DNA from: an uncultured Oscillospiraceae bacterium
GTDB taxonomy: Bacteria; Bacillota; Clostridia; Oscillospirales; Ruminococcaceae
Length of the DNA stretch: 7,522 bases
NCBI GenBank assembly: GCA_958427155.1
Contig: CAUABB010000067.1
Coordinates: 1-7,522 of the forward strand
Reading direction: 5' to 3'
The translations under genes and the position numbers were made by a program. Shown piece after piece: positions 1-5,926 of the stretch (positions are counted from its first letter, which is position 1; every line of letters starts with the position of its first letter). Below the pieces are notes generated by a model. It did no database searches and was not told the origin of the DNA. It was given only the letters and a program-made list of their open reading frames with translations.

Positions 1-546
1 AACATGGTAATAGGACGCCAAACAATCCAGATGAAACCATTCCGTATGAATTAACTTTAAACGCGGTAAAACAGCCGGAATAACTTTCAAAGTAAACTTC
101 ACCTGAGACAGTTCTTTTTCCCGGTTTTCAGAATCGCATAGTGTAATAGTGAACAGAACCGAATCAGCGTCAAAATTTTCCGGGATCACTGTAGTGATCC
201 ACAAACTGCGCCACTGATCATGCGCTAAAGAGAAATCTCCCTCATGCGGATACAACGGGTCCGGAAATAATCCCGGTACGACACGTAAATAATCCTCATC
301 ATATTGACTGTTTACCGGAAAAGTAGCAGGGACAACTCCCACTTCATATACTTGCGCATCCAACTCAGGAACTGTAGACACAGAAGCAGAAATGTTTATT
401 TTTTCAGCATCTTCCACATGGCAGACAATCTGAAATGAATATCTCTCCCCTCGTAACGCACTACCACTTTTAATTTCTTTTGCTTTCGGTTCTTCCTCTA
501 AGAAAACTTTTTCGAGCGAGCTGACCGTTGCCACATGAATAGTCAT
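1..546 (-). CDS. DUF4091 / GH123-like putative glycosidase, N-terminal part (cut by window edge)
   Basis: This is the first 182 codons of a gene that continues beyond the left edge. It reads open from an ATG at 546, with GGAG at 554-557 seven bases upstream. The visible part looks like a beta-sandwich-rich N-terminal region (for example RGERYSFQIVC and LWITTVIPENF) and ends in HTEWFHLDCLASYYHV (residues 167-182). I recognise that phrase as the entry to the catalytic barrel of DUF4091 proteins. DUF4091 corresponds to the GH123 catalytic domain, whose characterised members are beta-N-acetylgalactosaminidases using an Asp-Glu pair and the substrate acetamido group. The catalytic pair should lie outside the window, so activity cannot be judged. 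No signal peptide is visible, so the protein is probably cytoplasmic. It lies 27 bases after the DUF4838 gene and is probably the last visible gene of the operon. Family call fairly confident; substrate inferred. Confidence 0.72.
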   Translation of the reverse strand, partial: MTIHVATVSSLEKVFLEEEPKAKEIKSGSALRGERYSFQIVCHVEDAEKINISASVSTVPELDAQVYEVGVVPATFPVNSQYDEDYLRVVPGLFPDPLYPHEGDFSLAHDQWRSLWITTVIPENFDADSVLFTITLCDSENREKELSQVKFTLKVIPAVLPRLKLIHTEWFHLDCLASYYHV

Positions 547-567
547 TTCTTTTCTCCATTTCAAAAA

Positions 568-584
568 TTGTGTTTAGTACACAA
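568..584 (-). other. Weak stem-loop plus T-run between the two glycosidase genes
   Basis: Read on the minus strand, TTGTGT and ACACAA form a 6-bp stem with a 5-base loop that includes the stop codon of the DUF4838 gene. TTTTT follows directly, and GGGG precedes the stem and could wobble-pair with it. The shape resembles a leaky intrinsic terminator or RNA-processing site that could lower expression of the downstream DUF4091 gene. The stem is short and AT-rich, so it may be chance. Confidence 0.22.
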
Positions 585-2505
585 CCCCAGGGCGTGTCGC
601 TCCTCTTATCGCTCCACCAGCGACATTAAGATAATACTCTACGTCCCACGCGTCACGCACATCAGGTTCCACTGCTTCCAGATGGTTTGCTAAAGAAGTT
701 AGCTGATTCCAGAATTCCAGCGCCTTTTCCTCATTACCACTTGCCTTTTGTTCCAACGCCTTGGCCATAATAGAACAAACATCAGCATGATTGGCAATAA
801 TATTCCAAGTTGCACGATCGCACTCATTTTCGGCTGTTTCTTTCTTCTCGCCAAACCACTGTTTTTTAGAATCAATATAAGCAGACAATTTCCGATAATC
901 TGCCGCACGATCCGAGCTTATAATATCTTCTTCCAAACGAAGATACGGAGGATGGAAAAGTTCAGACAAGTTTTTGAAATATTCTTTCATTGATGCGGCA
1001 TCAGCGCCGAAAAGATCTTTAAAATACTGATCTGATACCTGATCGAAAGATGCTGTTTCATCCCATAACGCTGAGGCCATTCCAACCATACCAAGAGCAG
1101 TTGGGAACGCGACGCGCTGCATCTGACAGCTCATCATTCCGTTGATTCCGAATTGGTGAAGATCCTTCATATCCTCAAACAATACTTCCGAAGAGCGATA
1201 TCCTCCAAGATCAAAGTTCCAGTCCCAAAGCATATGGTAATCGTAATCAAAGGAATCACCGGAAAACTGTTTCTGCCACTCCTGTAAATAGGCAATATTA
1301 TCCTCTACTTTAGTAGGCATTACATTATTGTTGCGGATATAAGGCTTAATTTCACCGCTTCCTTTTTGACTTGCCTCCAGAAAAGTCTCAGAATATGTAC
1401 GGCTGATCGGCGCAAACATCAGAGCGAAACGATCAGTGTTGACAATTCGCTCATGCTCAGGCACCCAAAGCAAATCCAGATAAATCAAAAATACAATTTT
1501 AGTTTTAATCTTTTCCTCAGTCAGTCTTTTATCCACGTCATTAAGCATCTGCACATAAAAATCAGACGGCATGGTATTTTTACAACCATCGCACTCACAC
1601 TGATTACGAGACTCATCGGCCAGCCAAAAATGCAGATAGTCTACCTGGGGATGTTCTTTCGCGTAACTAACAATAGCCTCTACTACCGTTTTGCGTACTG
1701 CCGGATTAGAATAACAAAGATTGGTGTTAAGTCCAACGCCTTTCCAAACATCGCGTTTTCCATTTACCAAAGCAAAAGGCGCGGCCTGTTCTTCCGTAAG
1801 ATGATATTCTTTTGGATCCCATCCATGCCCTGAAACGCCAAACGGCTCACAGGTCCAACCATGTCCGACCTGATGGAACATCATTCCTCGCTCTTTCATC
1901 GAAACAATCGAGGAGTCTACCATTGCCGAAACCTCTTCTACACTGGTAGGCTGTGGCTCCATTTCCGGATTTTTACCATGGTTATACCATTTTTCGAAAA
2001 AGGTATATGGGACAAAAAATTGATGAAAATAAGCGTTTAAGCCAATTTTTGGCATCCACTCAATCATCTGCAAAACATGATTGTAAGAACAATCGCCTTC
2101 TACGCAAACTCCACGGTGACGATAAGATGCCTTTTCACGAATGGATACACTTAATTTTTTGATATCACCTGGTATAATCTTTTCCCCAGACGGTCCCGGA
2201 CGGACCCAGCAACATCCCGCCTCACGCAAAAAGCGATATGCCGCAATTAAAACACTTCTTGGATTGGAACCGGTAATAATTCCCTCACCGTTAGTGACTT
2301 GAATCATAATTTCATCATCAAATTCAGACTTCGAGATACCGAAATTATTTTCCGTCATTCCGACCTTAATCCCAGGAAGATCTTCTTTTCCTATAAGAAT
2401 CGCTGTCTCTATAGATGAATCAATTTTCGGAAGATACTTTTTTAATTCTTTTGCTGCTAACTGAATCGCCGGATTATTTCCCAGCTGTATAATTCTGATT
2501 TCCAC
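574..2505 (-). CDS. DUF4838 domain protein, putative cytoplasmic glycosidase (hexosaminidase-like)
   Basis: 643 residues, full length for the family. Residues 1-120 look like the alpha/beta N-terminal domain shared by GH20 and alpha-glucuronidase-type enzymes (AAKELKKYL, GIITGSNPRSVLIAAYRFLREAG). From about residue 129, RHRGVCVEGDCSYNHV opens the DUF4838 TIM barrel. LHFWLADES (291-299) places an Asp-Glu pair at D297-E298, reminiscent of the GH20 catalytic pair, followed by a Cys-x-Cys-x2-Cys group (C303, C305, C308) that could bind metal. Residues about 500-643 are largely helical. No signal peptide is visible. The start is GTG at 2505, backed by GGAGGA seven bases upstream. The gene lies 14 bases after nagA, so release of an N-acetylated hexosamine is a reasonable guess. 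To my knowledge the family is poorly characterised, so the reaction and substrate are inference. Confidence 0.85.
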   Translation of the reverse strand: MEIRIIQLGNNPAIQLAAKELKKYLPKIDSSIETAILIGKEDLPGIKVGMTENNFGISKSEFDDEIMIQVTNGEGIITGSNPRSVLIAAYRFLREAGCCWVRPGPSGEKIIPGDIKKLSVSIREKASYRHRGVCVEGDCSYNHVLQMIEWMPKIGLNAYFHQFFVPYTFFEKWYNHGKNPEMEPQPTSVEEVSAMVDSSIVSMKERGMMFHQVGHGWTCEPFGVSGHGWDPKEYHLTEEQAAPFALVNGKRDVWKGVGLNTNLCYSNPAVRKTVVEAIVSYAKEHPQVDYLHFWLADESRNQCECDGCKNTMPSDFYVQMLNDVDKRLTEEKIKTKIVFLIYLDLLWVPEHERIVNTDRFALMFAPISRTYSETFLEASQKGSGEIKPYIRNNNVMPTKVEDNIAYLQEWQKQFSGDSFDYDYHMLWDWNFDLGGYRSSEVLFEDMKDLHQFGINGMMSCQMQRVAFPTALGMVGMASALWDETASFDQVSDQYFKDLFGADAASMKEYFKNLSELFHPPYLRLEEDIISSDRAADYRKLSAYIDSKKQWFGEKKETAENECDRATWNIIANHADVCSIMAKALEQKASGNEEKALEFWNQLTSLANHLEAVEPDVRDAWDVEYYLNVAGGAIRGATRPGVVY

Positions 2506-2511
2506 GGTAAT

Positions 2512-2517
2512 TCCTCC
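2512..2517 (-). promoter_or_regulatory. Ribosome binding site deciding a GTG start
   Basis: GGAGGA on the minus strand, seven bases before the GTG at 2505. It fixes the start of the DUF4838 gene, which has no ATG at its 5' end. It sits in the 14-base gap after nagA. Confidence 0.8.
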
Positions 2518-2519
2518 GT

Positions 2520-3689
2520 TTATTCGTCAAATATAATCTTTCCTTCTCGCATGACAGTGCTGACATGAATCTCATCATCAAACAGAACTGCGTCGGCAAT
2601 CATTCCCTCACCAAGGCTGCCACGTTCCTTTTCAATTCCAAGAGACAAAGCCGTATTATAGCTTACCATCGCAACCGCTTTCGGAAGCGGGATTCCTACG
2701 TTTTTCACCGCGTTGCGCACCAAAACATCCATAGTTGCAACACTGCCGGCAAAGGCGCTCCGATCTGCGAGCATGGCAACTCCGTCAGTCACTAAAACGG
2801 GTAACCCACCCAGTTCATATTCGCCTTCTGGCATATCCGCCGGTCTTGTGGAATCGGTGGTCAGCATAACCTGCTCGGGGCGTTTGCATTTCATCAGCAG
2901 CCGAATCATCTCTGGAGGCATATGTTTTCCGTCTCCAATTACTTCGGCAGCATAACCGTCGAGTTCCAAAGCGGACTCCACTGTACCGGCTCTGCAGTAG
3001 TAATCAGGTGATTGTAGACCACTCATTCCATTGTAACAATGTGTTACATGAGAAAATCCGTATTTTAACGCTTCGCGCATCACATTGTAATCAGCATCGG
3101 TATGAGCCGCACTTACCAGAATCCCCTTCTTCGATAGGTAAGAACCTAACTCAAACGCTCCTTCCAACTCAGGCGCCATTGATACCCGCTTTACGTTTTC
3201 GCCACCATTTGAAATTTCCAGATAAGCATCCACAGATGGTTTTTGTATATGTGCTGGATTCTGGGCACCTTTATATTTTAAAGAAATAAAAGGCCCTTCC
3301 AAATGAATTCCTAAAATAGTCGCGCCTCGATAAGATTTTTTCATCACCGCACATACGGTAGCACAAGCTTTCTGAATTGCCGGTACAGAGGCGGTCAGTG
3401 TTGTTGGTAAAAACGAGGTCAACCCATGCCGGGCATGAGTTTCTGACATATGAACTACCGCTTCCTCGGTACCGTCCATAACATCGGCTCCACCTCCGCC
3501 ATGCATATGAGAATCGATAAAACCAGGAGAGAGATAACGTCCTTCCGCATCAATAAGTTGATCACCAAAGACTGGTTTATATTCACCTGTAAAAATGTGA
3601 ACAATTCTCTTGCCTTCTACTACAATTCCACAATTCTCCAAAATTTTATCTCTTTGTATTAAATTTGCATGATAAATAATTATAGCCAT
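2520..3689 (-). CDS. nagA: N-acetylglucosamine-6-phosphate deacetylase
   Basis: 389 residues, the normal length. It removes the acetyl group from N-acetylhexosamine 6-phosphate in the cytoplasm, giving hexosamine 6-phosphate plus acetate. Amidohydrolase landmarks are intact: PGFIDSHMHGGGG with H61 and H63; HLEGPF with metal ligand E131; AAHTDAD with H196; HVTHCYNGM with H214 and H217; and LTTDS with catalytic D279. E131, H196 and H217 match the single-zinc ligands of E. coli NagA (Glu131, His195, His216). I chose the ATG at 3689, preceded by GAGAGA. A longer reading from a TTG at 3728 would add 13 residues overlapping the kinase gene and lacks family support. It lies 26 bases after the kinase stop, in the same operon. 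GlcNAc-6-P is the usual substrate, but the GalNAc-6-P homologue (AgaA) cannot be excluded by sequence reading alone. Confidence 0.93.
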   Translation of the reverse strand: MAIIIYHANLIQRDKILENCGIVVEGKRIVHIFTGEYKPVFGDQLIDAEGRYLSPGFIDSHMHGGGGADVMDGTEEAVVHMSETHARHGLTSFLPTTLTASVPAIQKACATVCAVMKKSYRGATILGIHLEGPFISLKYKGAQNPAHIQKPSVDAYLEISNGGENVKRVSMAPELEGAFELGSYLSKKGILVSAAHTDADYNVMREALKYGFSHVTHCYNGMSGLQSPDYYCRAGTVESALELDGYAAEVIGDGKHMPPEMIRLLMKCKRPEQVMLTTDSTRPADMPEGEYELGGLPVLVTDGVAMLADRSAFAGSVATMDVLVRNAVKNVGIPLPKAVAMVSYNTALSLGIEKERGSLGEGMIADAVLFDDEIHVSTVMREGKIIFDE

Positions 3690-3715
3690 ACTTTTATCAT
3701 CTCTCTCATTTAAGA

Positions 3716-4747
3716 TTAAGCAAACCAAAATTCAGACTGAATTCCTAATTTTTTTAACCTTTCAATCACGTTCTCTGTTGTAACTCCCATTGCGATACTA
3801 TCAGGAGACTCGACCGCCATTCCAGCGCATACTGTTCCAAATTCCGGAGCCGTCCTTAAAGATGTCTCTCCAAAGCAATGATCCTGCTTTCCTTTTTTAA
3901 AAGGATATCCTAAAGCGAAAGCTGAAATCGTTCCACCGATAAAGGCATCACCGGCACCTGTTGTATTAATGGCTTTTGCGGGGAACGGAAAAATTTGTTC
4001 TGTTCCATCCTGATCACAAACAAATGCCCCTTCTTTTCCGCAGGTGACCAGCACCGTAATATTGGGATTTAAAGTAGCTGCATAGCGATACAACAAATAA
4101 GGTAATTCTGAGACGGCAGCCTTTCGCTCTAAAATGGCCTCCGCTTCTTCTTCATTTACCGCCAGCAGGTCACAATACCGCAGCAAATCATTTTCACGCA
4201 CCCAACCGCCTTCAGCAGCTGCAAAAGACAGGACACAAAAGCTTCCCTTTTCTTTCCCTATTTGAAGAAGCTCCATCCGACTTTCTAAAGAAACTTCCGG
4301 AATCGCCGCCACAATGGTATGCTCATCCACTCCGATCCTCTCCATACAGCTGCGGATATATTCCGGCGTTACCGCCTCTCCCGCTCCGTTTGACGCTGTA
4401 AAATTACAGCCCTCTTTATCCGGATATTGCAGGCAAACGCTGATGGCCGTTGGATAGTCTTCCCGTTTGTCAATAAAGTCCGTATCCATTCCACTTTGCT
4501 GCATCTGAGAGATCAACTGTTCACCGGCACTGTCATGACCAACGCAACCGATTGGATAAACTTTCTTATCAGGAGTCAGCATGACCGCAATATAATGAAA
4601 CACAATATGTAACTTACAATAATCTTTGGCATCGCTTAAAATTACAAGCCGCGATTCACTCCGCCCAAGTGTACGGTTATCATTGGTATGAAAAAGCATT
4701 CCCGTACCAATTCCTCCGGTACCAACTATTTTGTTAAAACTACGCAC
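3716..4747 (-). CDS. PfkB-family carbohydrate kinase with atypical N-terminus
   Basis: 343 residues. The C-terminal half carries the PfkB signature NTTGAGDAFIGG (261-272), with catalytic base D267 and the phosphate anion-hole glycines. PIGCVGHDSAGEQL (65-78) is the usual ribokinase-fold segment. The first 60 residues are unusual: the standard Gly-Gly-x-x-x-Asn sugar-binding signature is absent, replaced by a stretch ending DYCKLHIVFHYIAVML. GTG at 4747 is the start. It overlaps the preceding gene's stop by one base (TAGTG), and AAAGGAG at 4758-4764 serves it, so translation is probably coupled. By context it may phosphorylate free GlcNAc or GalNAc before NagA, because no PTS is seen here. Alternatively it could act late, like tagatose-6-phosphate kinase. 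The kinase family is sure; the substrate is not. Confidence 0.85.
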   Translation of the reverse strand: MRSFNKIVGTGGIGTGMLFHTNDNRTLGRSESRLVILSDAKDYCKLHIVFHYIAVMLTPDKKVYPIGCVGHDSAGEQLISQMQQSGMDTDFIDKREDYPTAISVCLQYPDKEGCNFTASNGAGEAVTPEYIRSCMERIGVDEHTIVAAIPEVSLESRMELLQIGKEKGSFCVLSFAAAEGGWVRENDLLRYCDLLAVNEEEAEAILERKAAVSELPYLLYRYAATLNPNITVLVTCGKEGAFVCDQDGTEQIFPFPAKAINTTGAGDAFIGGTISAFALGYPFKKGKQDHCFGETSLRTAPEFGTVCAGMAVESPDSIAMGVTTENVIERLKKLGIQSEFWFA

Positions 4748-5643
4748 TATACGTTAACTCCTTTAAACTGCCACTCCGGATGATGTGAAAAAGGATGATC
4801 TGCGGTTTCTTCGGTTGTAGTAATCAACGCATCCGGATGTTCCTGCAGTAATGTCATGGGATACTCCGCTATCGGCCCATCTGAAAACAAAGCAACACGT
4901 AATGCGGTTTGCTTCCAGGCACCCGTCGCAGAATAAACTCGAATTTTTTTAGCTTTCATACACTCTTTTACACCAAGAGTCACAGACATAGGCGGTTGGA
5001 ACTGCCAAGCCGCTCCATACTCCCGTTGAGAAAGTGCTAAAATCGTATCAAAATTATTTTCCTGAATCCTTGCTGTTCCCTCTCTGATTTCCTCAATTGT
5101 AACTGGAACATATGGATTTCTTTTCGCCTGATTATAAGCAATGTGGCCATCCTGCCCCCATCCGCCCAATGTATAGTCAATTTCAACCTGTGCAATCATT
5201 TCCGAAATTTCTTTCACATTATCGGGCGTGAGATAATGTCTATTTTCCGGCAAAACCGCAAGCTCTTCATCAATGGGGCCATAAAAATAACGATCCATAA
5301 ACGTTTTGAAATTAGAAGGATCCTCTTTAGGAAGTAATTTTCCCTCCCAGTCAAGATTTTCATCCATATGAAAAACAATCATATTCTTTAATGAAATACG
5401 CTCTGTGTTAACCATACGCGCAAATGGAGCATACCACTGTTTCGGTCCACAAGGCACAATCGCGCGAAAAATTCTTCCTTCTTTATTTGCGTTTTTTATT
5501 TCATCGGCAAAATCTCTCGCCATCACTTCGCCGAGCTCATCAGCGTCCTTTACAATTCGAAGTGGCACTTTTCTGTCCGGATGAGTCATTAAATCTTCTT
5601 TTTTAACACAGCACCAATCGTATAATTTCTTTTTAGATAACAT
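4747..5643 (-). CDS. NagB-like amino-sugar-phosphate deaminase/isomerase, variant active site
   Basis: 298 residues, longer than the roughly 266 of E. coli NagB. NagB converts glucosamine 6-phosphate to fructose 6-phosphate plus ammonia. Recognisable blocks are FHMDENLDW with D94-E95 (matching the MDEY motif with Asp72), GGWGQDGHIAYNQ with D165 and H167 (matching Asp141 and His143), and ATGAWKQTAL with K244 (matching the conserved Lys208). Two departures stand out. The residue matching catalytic Glu148 is Q172, and the phosphate-binding GGTP loop is replaced by PCGPKQWY (64-71). First gene of the operon: ATG at 5643 with AAGGAG seven bases upstream. Context with nagA supports an amino-sugar-phosphate substrate. 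Galactosamine-6-phosphate isomerase (AgaI-type) or another related activity remains possible, so I give no gene symbol. Confidence 0.82.
   Translation of the reverse strand: MLSKKKLYDWCCVKKEDLMTHPDRKVPLRIVKDADELGEVMARDFADEIKNANKEGRIFRAIVPCGPKQWYAPFARMVNTERISLKNMIVFHMDENLDWEGKLLPKEDPSNFKTFMDRYFYGPIDEELAVLPENRHYLTPDNVKEISEMIAQVEIDYTLGGWGQDGHIAYNQAKRNPYVPVTIEEIREGTARIQENNFDTILALSQREYGAAWQFQPPMSVTLGVKECMKAKKIRVYSATGAWKQTALRVALFSDGPIAEYPMTLLQEHPDALITTTEETADHPFSHHPEWQFKGVNV
4758..4764 (-). promoter_or_regulatory. Ribosome binding site for the coupled kinase start
   Basis: AAAGGAG on the minus strand lies inside the last codons of the NagB-like gene, ten bases before the GTG at 4747. With the TAGTG stop-start overlap, it supports GTG initiation coupled to upstream translation. 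Confidence 0.7.
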
Positions 5644-5650
5644 AAAACTA

Positions 5651-5656
5651 CTCCTT
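5651..5656 (-). promoter_or_regulatory. Ribosome binding site of the first operon gene
   Basis: AAGGAG on the minus strand, seven bases before the ATG at 5643. It ends an untranslated leader of about 80 bases counted from the predicted transcription start near 5726. Confidence 0.75.
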
Positions 5657-5732
5657 CTGGTCTTCCTTGTTTTAGGGGCCTGATTTCAGAAATTAAAGGA
5701 CTCAGGTTCACCCAATATTAAATTACAAGGCT

Positions 5733-5761
5733 ATTATAGGTTATCCTATTTTAATAGTCAA
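5733..5761 (-). promoter_or_regulatory. Sigma-A promoter of the amino-sugar operon
   Basis: On the minus strand TTGACT (5761-5756), a 17-base spacer and a perfect TATAAT (5738-5733) form a near-consensus housekeeping promoter. The start of transcription should fall near 5726, about 80 bases before the first gene. With no other strong promoter seen between the genes, the five leftward genes probably share this transcript. Inverted repeats overlap the -10 box and flank the -35 box, which suggests repression. Confidence 0.83.
5736..5749. promoter_or_regulatory. Small dyad over the operon -10 box, possible operator
   Basis: ATAGG-TTAT-CCTAT, perfect 5-bp arms around a 4-base centre, covers part of the -10 box and spacer of the leftward promoter. 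A wider pair, CTATTA (5731-5736) and TAATAG (5752-5757), encloses it but with a slightly shifted centre. A repressor bound here would block RNA polymerase. The arms are short, so support is modest. Confidence 0.4.
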
Positions 5762-5764
5762 TAG

Positions 5765-5789
5765 TATTTTTAAAATAATTTTAAAAATA
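5765..5789. repeat. Perfect 25-bp AT-only palindrome, candidate ROK operator
   Basis: The arm TATTTTTAAAAT is followed, after one base, by its exact reverse complement: 12-bp perfect arms built only from A and T. It lies three bases upstream of the leftward -35 box and between the two divergent promoters. ROK repressors such as NagC, Mlc and XylR bind AT-rich palindromes of roughly this size, so the divergent ROK protein is the natural candidate ligand. Low complexity raises the chance of coincidence, and an UP-element role for the leftward promoter is an alternative. Confidence 0.5.
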
Positions 5790-5798
5790 TATTTTCCC

Positions 5799-5814
5799 TA
5801 TATTACTTAATATA
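5799..5814. repeat. Second AT-rich inverted repeat in the divergent region
   Basis: TATATTA and TAATATA, perfect 7-bp arms separated by CT. It sits ten bases beyond the 25-bp palindrome towards the regulator gene. It may be an additional regulator half-site pair or simply AT-rich DNA. Confidence 0.3.
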
Positions 5815-5842
5815 TTGACTTTTTATCTGAGGCATTTCCTGC

Positions 5843-5871
5843 TTGACAGAGCTTTTATTTCCTGATATATT
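5843..5871 (+). promoter_or_regulatory. Sigma-A promoter of the ROK regulator
   Basis: A perfect TTGACA (5843-5848), a 17-base spacer and TATATT (5866-5871) make a strong housekeeping promoter facing right. Transcription should start near 5878, giving a leader of about 49 bases before the ATG at 5927. Confidence 0.8.
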
Positions 5872-5889
5872 AAAAATTGTTTAAAATAT
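5867..5889. promoter_or_regulatory. Imperfect dyad over the regulator -10 box and start site
   Basis: A 23-bp imperfect palindrome centred on 5878. Outer arms ATATT and AATAT match, and eight of eleven base pairs are complementary overall. It overlaps the -10 box and the likely transcription start, a good position for autorepression by the ROK protein. It is AT-rich, so confidence is low. Confidence 0.3.
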
Positions 5890-5915
5890 TACTTTTGTGA
5901 CTGATTACGATAAAA

Positions 5916-5920
5916 AGAGG
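5916..5920 (+). promoter_or_regulatory. Ribosome binding site deciding the ROK gene start
   Basis: AGAGG, six bases before the ATG at 5927. The in-frame GTG at 5897 has only AT-rich sequence upstream, so the ATG is preferred. Confidence 0.65.
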
Positions 5921-5926
5921 TTTAAC

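Noticed and set aside
1366..2162. Plus-strand open frames inside the DUF4838 gene
   Set aside because: They are antisense to a clear family member, and their low-complexity translations show no domain.
3690..3728. Longer nagA reading from a TTG at 3728
   Set aside because: It would overlap the kinase gene end and add 13 residues not typical of NagA. The ATG at 3689 has a GAGAGA upstream and gives the normal length.
5676..5710. CCTGA/TCAGG stem in the operon leader as a riboswitch or attenuator
   Set aside because: Only five pairs with a long loop, and no T-run or conserved riboswitch core. The roughly 80-base leader does not resemble glmS or another known class.
5644..5760. Catabolite-responsive element (cre) near the operon promoter
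   Set aside because: I found no match to the TGWAANCGNTNWCA consensus in this stretch.
5815..5820. TTGACT as a second rightward -35 box
   Set aside because: Seventeen bases downstream the sequence is CCTGCT, not a -10 box. The TTGACA at 5843 with TATATT is far better.
5897..5926. GTG start of the ROK gene ten codons earlier
   Set aside because: No ribosome binding site precedes the GTG, while AGAGG sits six bases before the ATG at 5927.
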